Below the pieces are notes generated by a model, which was not told the origin of the DNA, searched no databases, and was given only the letters and a program-made list of their open reading frames with translations. Source: Pseudomonas sp. RIT-PI-AD (GTDB taxonomy: Bacteria > Pseudomonadota > Gammaproteobacteria > Pseudomonadales > Pseudomonadaceae). From it: 64,000 nt of DNA. Below are positions 1 through 8,953 of this stretch, in pieces (position 1 is the first letter of the stretch; the number at the start of each line of letters is the position of its first letter). Location of the stretch: contig NZ_JANZKU010000019.1 of the NCBI RefSeq assembly GCF_025642785.1, forward strand, positions 23,961 to 87,960. The letters run 5' to 3'. The translations under genes were made by a program, and so were the position numbers.

Positions 1-220
1 GGGGTGCGCAGGGAAACCGGGAACAACGGGGGATTCGGGACTCATGGGCTCACACGGACAGGCTCAAGCGACGCATCGTCGCTCGGAAGGATTCGTTTCG
101 ACAAGGGCCAGCTCGTCGAGTGCCCGAACCTTGTCCGGGGATCGCGGAGATGAACCGCCGAGGCCGCGGAAGGCGATGCCACGGAGCGAGGGGGATGCTC
201 CGCAGCGCCGAGCGCTGGAT
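1..220. other. Left-edge stretch with no supported gene
   Basis: This lies downstream of the bphP stop codon and upstream of the window edge. Only short, high-GC open frames occur, none with a convincing ribosome binding site or a recognisable protein. I see no clear terminator hairpin with a U-tract. Confidence 0.4.
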
Positions 221-2377
221 TCAACGGGCCATGCGTACCTTGAAGGTGATGATGCCGTCGCCCTGGGTCACCTCGATGGTGCCGCCATGGGCCAGCACGA
301 TGGCCTGGGAAATGTACAGGCCAATGCCCAGCCCGCTCTTGTTGCGCCCGTGCTCGGGCAGGTGTTGCTTGAACGGAGTGAACAGGGAGGCTAGACGCTC
401 CTCGGAGAGGACTTCGGCCTCGTTGAGAATCGAGAGGATGGCGTGGCTGTCGTCCTGGCTCAGGCTCACCAGCACCGGACGGCCCTGGGTGCCGTGGTGA
501 CGGGCATTACTCAGCAGGTTGGCGACCACCTGGGCCATCCGGTCGGGATCGGCGTCTACCATCACGCCGGGGGTGATGGCGGTTTCCATGTTCAGGCCCG
601 GATAGGCCAGGCCGGTCTCGCTGATGATTTCCCCGACCAGCCGCGACAGATCGGTGGGCACCCGCTGCAAGGTGATTCCGGCACCGGCCTGCAAGCGGCT
701 CATCTCCAGGATCTGGCTGATCAGGCGCTCCATGCGCCCGCTGGAATTGGTGATGTGCTGGCGCAGCTCGGCGGTGCGGGTGTCGTTCGGCGAGAGCATC
801 GCCGCCGCCATGGAGATCGATTGCAGCGGGTTGCGCAGGTCGTGACCGAGCACGGCGATCAGCCGTTGGCGCATGCGGTCGATTTCGCTGGCGCGGTTCA
901 GGCACAGCTCCATCAGTTCGATGCGCAGCTTCTCGGCGATGTTCAGGTCGGTGGGGCCCCAGACCGCCGAGCGGCCGCTGACCACCTCTTCCCAGGCCTC
1001 GAACGAGCCCCGCGGCGTCAGGCGCGCGCCGGAGGGGCCGACGGAGAGGATTTTCTCCGGCTTGCCGCCCCAGTTGATGGTCTGCACCTCTTCCAGGCGG
1101 AACCAGAGGATCCAGCCGGACGCCTGCCGGTGGAAACGGATCGCCAGCACGCCGCAGAAGCGCGCCTCCGGCAACTGCGGAAGCGGATGGGGCCACTTCT
1201 CGGTGTGGAAGGTTTCCAGGCTGTCGTCCAGTTCCAGCTGCTGCACCACCCTCCGGACGAAATCCTCCGGCAGGCCGTCGCCGATGCAGCTCAGGCGACC
1301 GCCGAGCATCACCGCGGCGCCATCGCTGGGCAGCAGTTGCGAAACCTCCTGCAACTGGCGGGTGAGCGAGCCCAGCAGGTCGTCGGAATCCCGCGCATGG
1401 CGCACCAGGCTCAGTTGCAGCTCGGCGGCCAACCGCTGGGTTTCCGCCGCGCGGCTCGCCTCGAGGCGCTCGATCACCGCGCTGCACACCTGGGAGAAGA
1501 CCTGGAAGGCCATCCGCACCGGATAGGGCACGCGCTTGGGTGTCATGTGGTGGCAGGAAAACAGGCCCCACAATTCACCGCCGACCACGATGGAAATGCT
1601 CATGGAGGCTGCGACGCCCATATTGGTCAGGTATTCGCAGTGGATCGGCGACACGCTGCGCAGGGCGCTGAAACTCAGGTCGAACGGCTGGCCGCTGAGG
1701 GGGTGGCGGTCCGGCACCAGGGCCGCGGGCCTATAGGTCACGTCGGCGATCAGCCGGATCGGGTTCTGGATGTACAGGCGCCGCGCCTGAGCCGGGATGT
1801 CCGAGGCCGGATAACGCTGGCCCAGGTAGCTGACCAGGTCCTCGCGACGCGACTCGGCGCACACCTCGCCGGACAGGTCGGGTTTGAAACGGTAGGCCAT
1901 CACCCGGTCGTAGCCGGTCATCCGGCGGATTTCCTCGGTCACGCCGATCAGCAAGTCCTCGACGTCGTGGCGCTGCTGCACCTGGCCGATGATCCGCTGG
2001 GCGTTCAGGGCGAAGGCGGTGAAGGCCGTCGTTCCCACCGGACGCGGTTCGAATTCGAGGTAAAGCACGCCGTCGTAGGCATGCCCGATGATGTCGTACA
2101 GGGTGTCGCCCAGCCAGCCCTCGACGGCGTTGCTCCAGCGGTTGACCGAGACGTCCTTCTCGCCGAGCAGGGCCATCACCGACGCGCCGACCTGCGCTTC
2201 ACGCAGCGGCTCGCCCAGCGCCGGCGTGAAGCCGAGCAGTTGCGGCAGGTTGACGCTGTAGCCGAGCACGCATTGCGCGGCATCCAGCACGATCATCGCG
2301 CCATGGGGCTGGATCGCCCCGGGGACGTGGATCGGCTCGTCCTCGCAGTTGGCGAGGGTGATGGGTTGGTCAACCAC
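221..2377 (-). CDS. bphP: Bacteriophytochrome sensor histidine kinase BphP
   Basis: Red/far-red light receptor that carries biliverdin and signals by histidine autophosphorylation; cytoplasmic. The 718-residue protein begins with a PAS region holding the biliverdin-attachment Cys11 in NCEDEPIHVPGAIQPHG. A GAF domain follows, with PASDIPAQARRLY near residue 200, then a PHY domain with the tongue motif TPRGSF. The HisKA domain has VLGHDLRNPLQ with phospho-acceptor His512, and the HATPase domain has the N-box NLLSNARHHG and G-box GLGIGLY. Length and domain order match the family. It lies 9 bases downstream of bphO, so the chromophore enzyme and receptor are probably co-transcribed. No response regulator gene lies next to it in the window. 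Confidence 0.96.
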   Translation of the reverse strand: MVDQPITLANCEDEPIHVPGAIQPHGAMIVLDAAQCVLGYSVNLPQLLGFTPALGEPLREAQVGASVMALLGEKDVSVNRWSNAVEGWLGDTLYDIIGHAYDGVLYLEFEPRPVGTTAFTAFALNAQRIIGQVQQRHDVEDLLIGVTEEIRRMTGYDRVMAYRFKPDLSGEVCAESRREDLVSYLGQRYPASDIPAQARRLYIQNPIRLIADVTYRPAALVPDRHPLSGQPFDLSFSALRSVSPIHCEYLTNMGVAASMSISIVVGGELWGLFSCHHMTPKRVPYPVRMAFQVFSQVCSAVIERLEASRAAETQRLAAELQLSLVRHARDSDDLLGSLTRQLQEVSQLLPSDGAAVMLGGRLSCIGDGLPEDFVRRVVQQLELDDSLETFHTEKWPHPLPQLPEARFCGVLAIRFHRQASGWILWFRLEEVQTINWGGKPEKILSVGPSGARLTPRGSFEAWEEVVSGRSAVWGPTDLNIAEKLRIELMELCLNRASEIDRMRQRLIAVLGHDLRNPLQSISMAAAMLSPNDTRTAELRQHITNSSGRMERLISQILEMSRLQAGAGITLQRVPTDLSRLVGEIISETGLAYPGLNMETAITPGVMVDADPDRMAQVVANLLSNARHHGTQGRPVLVSLSQDDSHAILSILNEAEVLSEERLASLFTPFKQHLPEHGRNKSGLGIGLYISQAIVLAHGGTIEVTQGDGIITFKVRMAR

Positions 2378-2386
2378 GCGGGACCC

Positions 2387-2992
2387 TCATGTCGGGCATG
2401 CTTGCGCGACCTCTTGGTTGACCCAGAGACGGAACGAGCGGAAGGCGTCCTGGGCCGCGTGCTGCGCCTGCTGGATGTCGGTTTCGCTGCGGATGTTCCG
2501 GGCGAGCTGCTGCTGGAACTGCTGCCACAGGCCGCTGGTCGCGGCGCCATAGCCTTGCAGCCACTCCAGCGGCAGGCCGGGCAGACGCGGAGCAAGGCGC
2601 TTGTACAGTACTACACCGCCGAGGGTGGCACCCTCGACCACATAGGCGAGGCCGAAGGCGCTGGCGAGGTTCTCGGCCAACGGTACCTGGGGGCATTCAT
2701 CGATCCGCGCCAATGCGCCGCGGTCTAACCCGGCGGCGAGCAGGTCGGCCTCCAGCCAGCGGGTCTTGTGGAAGCGCTGCTCGGCCTGCAATTCAGCGTG
2801 CCAGTCGATTCGCGCGAGCCTGGCTTCCAGCGGGCGCATCCAGCCGAGCACGCGGCGCACGTAACGCAGGTACTGGTCTTCGGTAAGCCCGGGGCGGGTC
2901 AGCGGGGACGTGGCGTCCAGCTCCGCATGCAACTGCCGCGTCGCGTCGCGCAAGGCGAACAGGACGGGAGAAATCTGAAAACCTGCGGTCAT
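2387..2992 (-). CDS. bphO: Biliverdin-producing heme oxygenase BphO
   Basis: Cleaves heme to biliverdin, iron and CO, supplying the chromophore of the adjacent BphP. The 201-residue protein has the proximal heme-ligand histidine in RQLHAELD (His22) and the distal-helix glycine-rich segment in YVVEGATLGGVVL, both typical of bacterial heme oxygenases. First gene of the bphO-bphP operon. The ATG at 2992 has only a weak Shine-Dalgarno. The alternative iron-acquisition heme oxygenase (PigA/HemO type) is unlikely because of the neighbour. Confidence 0.93.
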   Translation of the reverse strand: MTAGFQISPVLFALRDATRQLHAELDATSPLTRPGLTEDQYLRYVRRVLGWMRPLEARLARIDWHAELQAEQRFHKTRWLEADLLAAGLDRGALARIDECPQVPLAENLASAFGLAYVVEGATLGGVVLYKRLAPRLPGLPLEWLQGYGAATSGLWQQFQQQLARNIRSETDIQQAQHAAQDAFRSFRLWVNQEVAQACPT

Positions 2993-3350
2993 GCCATCTG
3001 CATTCCGGGTGGTGCCTCGTTGATGTGTTTCCAGAGACTGCGGAAAACGCGAAAGAACCTGGAACGAGCGATGAAGGACGGGTGAAGGTGGCGGCCGGCG
3101 AGGCCAGCGCGCTAGTTAACAGACCCTGTGAGCGCGCAAAGTTCAGCCCGCGGGGACCTGCGGTCATGCCGGCCACGAGGCACGCAGAGTACCAACACCG
3201 GCGTTTTTTGGCATGCGTCTTGTGGTTGTCGGGATGGACGGTCATGGCCTAAGGCCTGCAAGCGGGACGCCTCATTCATCGGTCGACGGGAACCTTGTAC
3301 CGGTACGCCGGGGTCAACCCCTGAGACCGAACGAAACCTGGAGATTCCCC
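2993..3350. other. Intergenic region between bphO and the 100-residue protein gene
   Basis: This 358-base region must hold the bphO promoter (leftward) and that of the gene at 3351 (rightward). I see no reading frame that looks genuine. It contains a GTACCGGTAC palindrome near 3298 and a GGGGTCAACCCC mini-hairpin near 3310, but no promoter hexamers I would defend. Confidence 0.35.
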
Positions 3351-3653
3351 ATGAGCAAGCCCCTTTCCCTGGAAACGGCCACGCGCCTGATCCACGAAGC
3401 CTTCAAACCCTACAGCGGCCATATCCAGGAGGAGAACGGCGGCCTGAGCTTCAGTGTGAGCGACGTGCAAGGCAAGGAAGTGTTCGCCGCCTCTAACATT
3501 CCCAGCCAGGAATACAGCGACGCGGAACGCTTCGCCGAACGTCTGCAGCAGGCGCGCGCGGCCATCACCGACAAAGGCCTGCGCCTGGAGCCCTGGACGA
3601 TGCCCTGCCTGACCGACGGCACCGGCATCCCGGAAACGCCGCCGAACTACTGA
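3351..3653 (+). CDS. Small conserved-looking hypothetical protein, 100 residues
   Basis: I do not recognise the family. The 100-residue product begins MSKPLSLETATRLIHEAF, is soluble, has no signal peptide or membrane segment, and ends in a proline-rich tail (GIPETPPNY). The start at 3351 was chosen because GGAG sits just upstream (3340-3343) and the protein reads naturally from there. An upstream in-frame start at 3213 would add a low-quality extension. It is alone between bphO and egtB, so context gives no function. Confidence 0.7.
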   Translation: MSKPLSLETATRLIHEAFKPYSGHIQEENGGLSFSVSDVQGKEVFAASNIPSQEYSDAERFAERLQQARAAITDKGLRLEPWTMPCLTDGTGIPETPPNY

Positions 3654-3838
3654 GCCCGGCGACCATCCGTTTCGGGCGGTAGCCGTCCGAGGCGGATCGG
3701 GCGGCCCGCCCGTCGCCCATCGCGCGTTACCGATACCCCCCGTCATTCCATTTGAAACTTTGCTTATAGCGCTCTGTCGTTTTCCAGACATCCCCACTGT
3801 CGTGGCGGCCACGCATAGCCTGTACAGGAGCGCGTCGA

Positions 3839-5128
3839 ATGCCTCAAAGGGTCCGCGATCTCGAACCCTGCCAGGAACGCCTGGATCAGTTGCTGGCGCG
3901 CTACCTGCGGGTACGCCAGACCTCCGAGCGACTCTGCGCGCCCTTGCAGACGGAGGACTTCCTGATCCAGAGCATGGCCGACGTCAGCCCGCCGAAGTGG
4001 CACCTCGCGCACATCAGCTGGTTCTTCGAAGCCTTCCTGCTGACCCCCTTCCTGAAGGGCTACCGTAGCCCGGACGCCGCCTACGACCGGTTGTTCAATT
4101 CCTACTACGAAACCCACGGCAAGCCCTTTCCCCGTGCCCGGCGCGGCTTGCTGTCGCGGCCCACGGTGGCCCAGGTGTATGCCTACCGCGCGCACGTGGA
4201 CCACGCCATGAGCGACCTGCTGTCGGCACCGCCGCTCGAGTGGGCGGCGGAGATCGCGCGGCGCGTCGAACTGGGCCTGCAGCACGAGCAGCAGCACCAG
4301 GAATTGCTGCTGATGGACATCAAGCACATCTTCGCGCAGAACCCGCTGATGCCGGTCTACCGCGACGACCTGCCGCGCGCGCCGCAACGGACGGCCGTTC
4401 CCCTGAGCTGGCAGGCCTACACCAGCGGGGTGCGCCATATCGGTCATGCCGGGGACGCCTTCGCCTTCGACTGCGAACGCCCCCGCCACCGCGTGTTCAT
4501 CGACGATTTCCGCCTGGCCAACCGGCCGGTCAACAACGCCGAGTACCTCGCGTTCATCGACGACGGTGGCTACCGGCGCAGCGACCTGTGGCTCGCCGAT
4601 GGCTGGAGCCTGCTGCAACAGGCCGGCTGGCAGGCGCCGCTTTACTGGTGGCGCGAAGAGGACGCCTGGTGCGAATTCACCCTGGGCGGCCTGCGCGCTC
4701 TCGATCCGGGCGCCCCGGTGAGCCACCTCAGCTTCTACGAAGCCGATGCCTATGCCACCTGGGCGGGCGCGCGCCTGCCGAGCGAGGCGGAGTGGGAAGT
4801 CGCGGCCCAAGGCCTCGCGCCACGTGGCAATTTCGCCGAGTCCGGCTACCTGCAGCCCATGGCGGCGCCGGAAAACGCCGAGGGGCTGCAACAGATGTTC
4901 GGCGACGTCTGGGAGTGGACCGGCAGCGCCTACCGCCCCTACCCCGGCTTCAAGGCCCTGGAGGGCAGCCTGGGCGAATACAACGGCAAGTTCATGTCCG
5001 GCCAGATGGTGTTGCGCGGCGGCTGCTGCGCCACGCCCGAAGAGCATATCCGCGACAGCTACCGCAACTTCTTCTATCCCTCGATGCGTTGGCAGTTCTC
5101 CGGCCTGCGCCTGGCCCAGGAGGCTTGA
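3839..5128 (+). CDS. egtB: Ergothioneine sulfoxide synthase EgtB
   Basis: Non-heme iron enzyme that joins a thiol donor to trimethylhistidine (hercynine) to form the sulfoxide precursor of ergothioneine; cytoplasmic. The 429-residue protein has an N-terminal DinB-like iron-binding half with KWHLAHISWFFE (His55/His58) and LQHEQQHQE (His149, His153), the expected three-histidine facial site. The C-terminal half is an FGE-sulfatase domain with MFGDVWEWTGSAY and VLRGGCC. AGGAG at 3826-3830 supports the ATG at 3839. It is followed two bases later by egtD. No egtA, egtC or egtE is nearby, so the thiol donor (gamma-glutamylcysteine or cysteine) cannot be told from context. Confidence 0.92.
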   Translation: MPQRVRDLEPCQERLDQLLARYLRVRQTSERLCAPLQTEDFLIQSMADVSPPKWHLAHISWFFEAFLLTPFLKGYRSPDAAYDRLFNSYYETHGKPFPRARRGLLSRPTVAQVYAYRAHVDHAMSDLLSAPPLEWAAEIARRVELGLQHEQQHQELLLMDIKHIFAQNPLMPVYRDDLPRAPQRTAVPLSWQAYTSGVRHIGHAGDAFAFDCERPRHRVFIDDFRLANRPVNNAEYLAFIDDGGYRRSDLWLADGWSLLQQAGWQAPLYWWREEDAWCEFTLGGLRALDPGAPVSHLSFYEADAYATWAGARLPSEAEWEVAAQGLAPRGNFAESGYLQPMAAPENAEGLQQMFGDVWEWTGSAYRPYPGFKALEGSLGEYNGKFMSGQMVLRGGCCATPEEHIRDSYRNFFYPSMRWQFSGLRLAQEA

Positions 5129-5130
5129 GC

Positions 5131-6096
5131 ATGGCGTTAGCGATCCGTTTCCACGACGAACAGTTTCCCGACAGCGAAGAGAACGACCTGCGCGCGGAAA
5201 TCCTCCAGGGTTTCGCCAGCGCGCCGAAACGCACGCCACCGAAGTTCTTCTACGATCGCCGCGGCTCGGAGCTGTTCGAGCAGATCTGCCTGCAACCGGA
5301 GTATTACCCGACGCGCACCGAGGAAAGCATCCTGCGCGAGGCCGCCGGGGAAATCGCCGAGATCGCCGGCCCCGGCGCCAGCCTGATCGAGCTGGGCAGC
5401 GGCGCCAGCCGCAAGGTCCGCCTGCTGCTGGAAGCCCTGCGCCCGAGTAGCTACCTGGGCATCGACATCTCCCGCGACTTCCTGCTTTCCAGCACCCACC
5501 GGCTCGGCGCCGACTACCCCTGGCTCGACGTGCACGCCGCCTGCGCCGACTTCACCCGGCCGATGCACCTGCCGGGCAGCTTCATCGGCGAACATCCCCT
5601 GGCCTTCTTCCCCGGTTCCAGCATCGGCAATTTCGACCCAAAGGATGCCGAGGTCTTCCTGCGCAACCTGCACGACCTGCTGCCCGCCGGCGGCGGCCTG
5701 CTGATCGGCGTCGACCTGGTCAAGGACAAACGCATCCTGGAAGCCGCCTACAACGACCGCGCCGGGGTCACGGCGGCATTCAACCTGAACCTGCTCTGGC
5801 GCATCCGCGACGAGCTGGACAGCGATATCCAACCCTCGCGCTTCGCCCACCGCGCCTTCTTCAACGAGGCTCACTCGCGGATCGAAATGCACCTGGCGAG
5901 CCCGCGGGCGCAAACCCTGCGCATCGAAGGCGAGCGCTACGACTTCATCCCAGGGGAAACCCTGCACACGGAAAACTCCTACAAGTACAGCCGCGAAGGC
6001 TTCCAGCGGCTGGCCGGCCGCGCCGGGTTCGAGCCTGTGCGGGTGTGGACCGACGAGAAAGAGCTGTTCAGCGTGCATTACATGCGCCGCGTGTGA
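5131..6096 (+). CDS. egtD: L-histidine N-alpha-methyltransferase EgtD
   Basis: Transfers three methyl groups from S-adenosylmethionine to histidine, making hercynine for EgtB; cytoplasmic. At 321 residues it is the standard EgtD length. Visible marks are the N-terminal PPKFFYDRRGSELFEQIC, the SAM-binding LIELGSGASRKVRLLL, and FFPGSSIGNF. The ATG at 5131 follows the egtB stop by two bases with an upstream CAGGAGG inside the egtB 3-prime end, so the two are translated from one message. EgtD acts before EgtB in the pathway. Confidence 0.94.
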   Translation: MALAIRFHDEQFPDSEENDLRAEILQGFASAPKRTPPKFFYDRRGSELFEQICLQPEYYPTRTEESILREAAGEIAEIAGPGASLIELGSGASRKVRLLLEALRPSSYLGIDISRDFLLSSTHRLGADYPWLDVHAACADFTRPMHLPGSFIGEHPLAFFPGSSIGNFDPKDAEVFLRNLHDLLPAGGGLLIGVDLVKDKRILEAAYNDRAGVTAAFNLNLLWRIRDELDSDIQPSRFAHRAFFNEAHSRIEMHLASPRAQTLRIEGERYDFIPGETLHTENSYKYSREGFQRLAGRAGFEPVRVWTDEKELFSVHYMRRV

Positions 6097-6102
6097 ACGA
6101 GA

Positions 6103-6133
6103 ACGGCGCAGCCCCAAAAGGGAACTGCGCCGT
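6103..6133 (+). terminator. Hairpin after egtBD
   Basis: ACGGCGCAG (6103-6111) pairs perfectly with CTGCGCCGT (6125-6133), with an inner CCC/GGG pairing, seven bases after the egtD stop. No strong U-tract follows, so termination may be partial, or it may serve the converging gene at 6182. Confidence 0.5.
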
Positions 6134-6181
6134 CGTCGAGGTCTGCGGTTTTCCGTTAGCGCGCGGGGGGAGTGGAAGGGC

Positions 6182-6577
6182 TCAGGTCCGCGCCACGCTG
6201 TCCGCCAGTTGATCGAACACTTCACCGTCCAAGGCGATCTCGCCCTGCTCGTCCAGGCGACGACGAAACTCCACGCTTTCCGGAAAGCTGCTGCCGATCA
6301 GGCTGAGCAAACGCGCGCCGCGGGCGGTGAGGACGAAGTTGTTGCCGGTGCCGCCCTGCTCCGTGGTGCGAGGCTCGATGAAGCCGCCCTGGTAGAGCAC
6401 GCCCTCCAAGTCCCCGGCTATCTGCTTGAGATGATCGACGCTGCCTTCCAGCGGGATGCCCGCTTCGAGGCGGTCGCCCGCCAGTTGCTCCGCGTACAGG
6501 CGGGGTTTGAACGAGTCGTCGGCAGAGTTCTGCGCCTCATGCAGCAAACGCTCGATGAGTTCCCAATCATGCGCCAT
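6182..6577 (-). CDS. Small winged-helix-like protein, DUF2513-like
   Basis: A 131-residue soluble protein. Its start (MAHDWELIERLLHEAQN) and the middle pattern, in which a helical segment is followed by GGFIEPR and FVLTARGARLLSLI, look like a winged-helix domain of the DUF2513 kind found in small regulators and phage-linked proteins. This is a resemblance, not a confirmed membership. It converges on egtD and is divergent from the subtilase gene, with 159 bases between starts. A regulatory role on the subtilase gene is possible but unsupported. Confidence 0.7.
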   Translation of the reverse strand: MAHDWELIERLLHEAQNSADDSFKPRLYAEQLAGDRLEAGIPLEGSVDHLKQIAGDLEGVLYQGGFIEPRTTEQGGTGNNFVLTARGARLLSLIGSSFPESVEFRRRLDEQGEIALDGEVFDQLADSVART

Positions 6578-6736
6578 ACGAAAATCCTCTCGTCGGATGG
6601 GCGACGTCGATCGCGCCCTTGAGAATACCGACCGCGGGGCTTTCCCGATGGTTCGATCGCCCAGCCGAAGGGACGTCGAACGAAAGGCGCGACGGCGCAG
6701 TCACACCCCACATCTCATATCGGAGCCTGGCTGTCC

Positions 6737-8542
6737 ATGACGTCGTTGCCGCATTCGCCCCCCCGCCCTTCCCCTCGTTCGTTCTGGCTACCGCTGCTGC
6801 TCACCGGCCTGGGCAGTGTCTTCGGCGCCAATGCCGAAGAGGGGCTGCGCATCGAGCGGCTGCAACGCTGCGGCGACCTGCTGGAGCGCGAGCATCAGGA
6901 TTTCTGCCTGGGCGCGGCGGGCCTTGCCGAGGGCGAATTCGAGGTGCTGCTGAACGAACGCGAGCTGCCCCCGGCCCAGGTCCACCGCGAAGGCAGCGGC
7001 CTGCGCCTGGGCCTGCAGGCCAGCCGCCTGCGTAGCGGCCCCCTGCGCCTGCGCCAGGGCGGCCGCGAGAGCAACCCGGTGTGGCTGTCGCTGAACGACA
7101 GCCAGGTGCTCGCCGCCAAGCCGGACGAAGTGGCGAAGAACATGGATGGCCTGACCACCTACGTGGACCTGGTCAGCGTGCTGATCGAGGAAGACCATGC
7201 CGGCCTCGACGAGGCGAAACGCCTCGCGGACAAATACGCCGCCAAGGTGGTGGGCGCCATCCCCGCGCTGAACCTCTACCAATTGCGCCTGCCGGCGAAG
7301 ACCCTCGTCGAACGCGACGCGCTGGTGCTGCGCCTGGGCAGCGAGGTCAGCGTCGATGCCGTGGTGGTCGAGGAGTCGGCCCCGGAGAAGGGCGAGGAAG
7401 GCGAAGCCGGCGAGAAGCCCGAGAAGCCCGAGAAGCCCAGCGGCGACGAGTGGGCGGCCAACCGGTTCATGGACGCGGTGAATTACTACCGGCGCCGTAT
7501 TCCCGCCAAGCCCTCGCCGATCCAGACCACGCCGTTGCGCATCGGCGTGATCGAGCGCGACGTGGACTTCGATTCCGCGGACTTCGCCGACTACCTGGGA
7601 CCCTGCCGCCCGGAACGCGCGGGTACCTGCCTGTACGCCCGGGACGCCGCCAAACCCGATACCCATGGTTCGACGGTCGCGGGCATTCTCGCGGCGAAGT
7701 GGGACGCCGGGGGCAATACCGGCTTCCTCAGCGGCCTGGATGGTGCGGGGCCGGGCTTCGAGGTGATCGTCGAACGCAATTCGGACGCCGGCATCACCGC
7801 CAACGTCGCGGCCTCGGTGAACCTGGTGGAGGACGGCGTGCGGGTGCTGAACTGGAGCTGGGGCATCCACCGGGTCGGCGCGAAGAACGTCGAGGGCGAC
7901 GAAGTCGATTCCCTGGTGCGCTCGGGGATCGCCATGGGCGGCTACGAGGAACTGCTCGAGGAATTCTTTCTCTGGCTGCGCCGCGAGCACCCGGACGTGG
8001 TGGTGGTGAACTCGGCCGGTAACGGCTCGTCCTTCTCCGGCCAGGACGAATACCGCCTGCCCTCCTCCTTCATCACCGAACAGTTGCTGGTGGTCGGCGG
8101 CCACCAGCGCAGCGAACGGGACGGCGTCGCCGTCGATGACCCCGCCTACGCGGTCAAGCGCGAAACCTCGAACATCGACATGCGCGTCGACATCACCGCC
8201 TCGGCCTGCACCCGCGCCTCGACCCTGAAGCCAGGCGAACGGGGCGCGGTGCATTGCGGCACCTCCTACGCCACACCGATGGTGACCGGCATCGTCGCCG
8301 CCATGCTGTCGATCAACCCGAAGCTGCAACCGGAGCAGCTGCGCATGCTGCTGCGCCGCAGCGCCATGACCATCGGCGAGGAATACGACTTCGAGCCCGT
8401 CCAGGGCGACGATCTCACCGCGCCGATCATTCCGTCCGAACGAAACTACGATCTCAAGAACAAGGACATCGGTCGCTCGGCGCGCCTGGACATGCAGAAA
8501 GCCCTGGACCTCGCCGTGCAGAGCCGGGACCGGGTGCGCTGA
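6737..8542 (+). CDS. Exported subtilase-like (S8) protein with altered catalytic Asp
   Basis: A 601-residue protein with an N-terminal signal sequence (hydrophobic SFWLPLLLTGLGSVFGANA), an N-terminal region to about residue 215, a low-complexity EKP linker (about 216-240), then a peptidase S8 fold. The fold shows His310 in DTHGSTVAG, oxyanion Asn429 in NSAGNGSS, and nucleophile Ser510 in CGTSYATPM. Where subtilases carry the catalytic Asp (usually VIDxG), this protein reads GVIERDVDF, so Glu273 occupies the position, with Asp275 and Asp277 close by. It could be a protease using Glu or a shifted Asp, or a weakened enzyme. Extracytoplasmic. A small exported protein gene follows 63 bases later. 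Confidence 0.85.
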   Translation: MTSLPHSPPRPSPRSFWLPLLLTGLGSVFGANAEEGLRIERLQRCGDLLEREHQDFCLGAAGLAEGEFEVLLNERELPPAQVHREGSGLRLGLQASRLRSGPLRLRQGGRESNPVWLSLNDSQVLAAKPDEVAKNMDGLTTYVDLVSVLIEEDHAGLDEAKRLADKYAAKVVGAIPALNLYQLRLPAKTLVERDALVLRLGSEVSVDAVVVEESAPEKGEEGEAGEKPEKPEKPSGDEWAANRFMDAVNYYRRRIPAKPSPIQTTPLRIGVIERDVDFDSADFADYLGPCRPERAGTCLYARDAAKPDTHGSTVAGILAAKWDAGGNTGFLSGLDGAGPGFEVIVERNSDAGITANVAASVNLVEDGVRVLNWSWGIHRVGAKNVEGDEVDSLVRSGIAMGGYEELLEEFFLWLRREHPDVVVVNSAGNGSSFSGQDEYRLPSSFITEQLLVVGGHQRSERDGVAVDDPAYAVKRETSNIDMRVDITASACTRASTLKPGERGAVHCGTSYATPMVTGIVAAMLSINPKLQPEQLRMLLRRSAMTIGEEYDFEPVQGDDLTAPIIPSERNYDLKNKDIGRSARLDMQKALDLAVQSRDRVR

Positions 8543-8605
8543 ACTTTCCACCCGCGCCGGCTATCCACCGAATAGCCATACGCACTCATCTCAAGGAGCC
8601 GACCG

Positions 8606-8908
8606 ATGAAAACCTTTCTCCCCCTGGGCCTGGCACTGACCCTGCTCGCGCCTCTCTCGGCATTCGCCACCTGCACCCCGGACGAAGCCACCGCCAAGGC
8701 CCAGCAACTGGCGGAAAAGGTCAAGCAGGTGACCGAGCAGAACCCGCAGAAAGCCAAGGAGATCAACCAGGAGCTCAACCAGATGCACGTCAAGAGCTCC
8801 GCGGAAACCCTGCCGGACGACTGTGCCGCCTATGACAAGCGTCTGCAGGAGCTGGATCAGGCCGAGCGCCAGGCCGACCCGGTGAAGGGCACCCACAAGG
8901 CTCCGTGA
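8606..8908 (+). CDS. Small exported protein with coiled-coil character
   Basis: A 100-residue product with a clear signal peptide (MKTFLPLGLALTLLAPLSAF) cleaved near residue 21. The mature part is about 79 residues, helical and charged (QQLAEKVKQVTEQNPQKAKE), with two cysteines (CTPD and DDCAAYD) that could form a disulfide in the periplasm. The start is supported by AAGGAG upstream of 8606. It sits directly behind the subtilase-like gene and may be co-expressed; a substrate, inhibitor or chaperone role would be guesswork. Family not recognised. Confidence 0.78.
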   Translation: MKTFLPLGLALTLLAPLSAFATCTPDEATAKAQQLAEKVKQVTEQNPQKAKEINQELNQMHVKSSAETLPDDCAAYDKRLQELDQAERQADPVKGTHKAP

Positions 8909-8920
8909 ATCGGGGACTCC

Positions 8921-8940
8921 GGGCGTCGTCGGCGACGCCC
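8921..8940. terminator. Hairpin between convergent genes
   Basis: GGGCGTCG (8921-8928) and CGACGCCC (8933-8940) form a perfect 8-bp stem with a TCGG loop. It is between the stop codons of the small exported protein (+) and the helicase (-). It lacks a U-tract on either strand, so it may act as a bidirectional mRNA 3-prime stabiliser as much as a terminator. Confidence 0.45.
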
Positions 8941-8953
8941 CGTCCAGCCGGCG

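Noticed and set aside
443..2728. Long open frame on the plus strand opposite bphP/bphO
   Set aside because: It is the antisense of two well-supported genes, with the low-complexity composition typical of GC-rich shadow frames, and has no ribosome site.
2981..3170. A 15-base direct repeat (ACCTGCGGTCATGCC) at the bphO start and again at 3156-3170
   Set aside because: It could hint at a duplicated bphO 5-prime end, but the similarity stops at 15 bases and no duplicated protein follows; chance is adequate.
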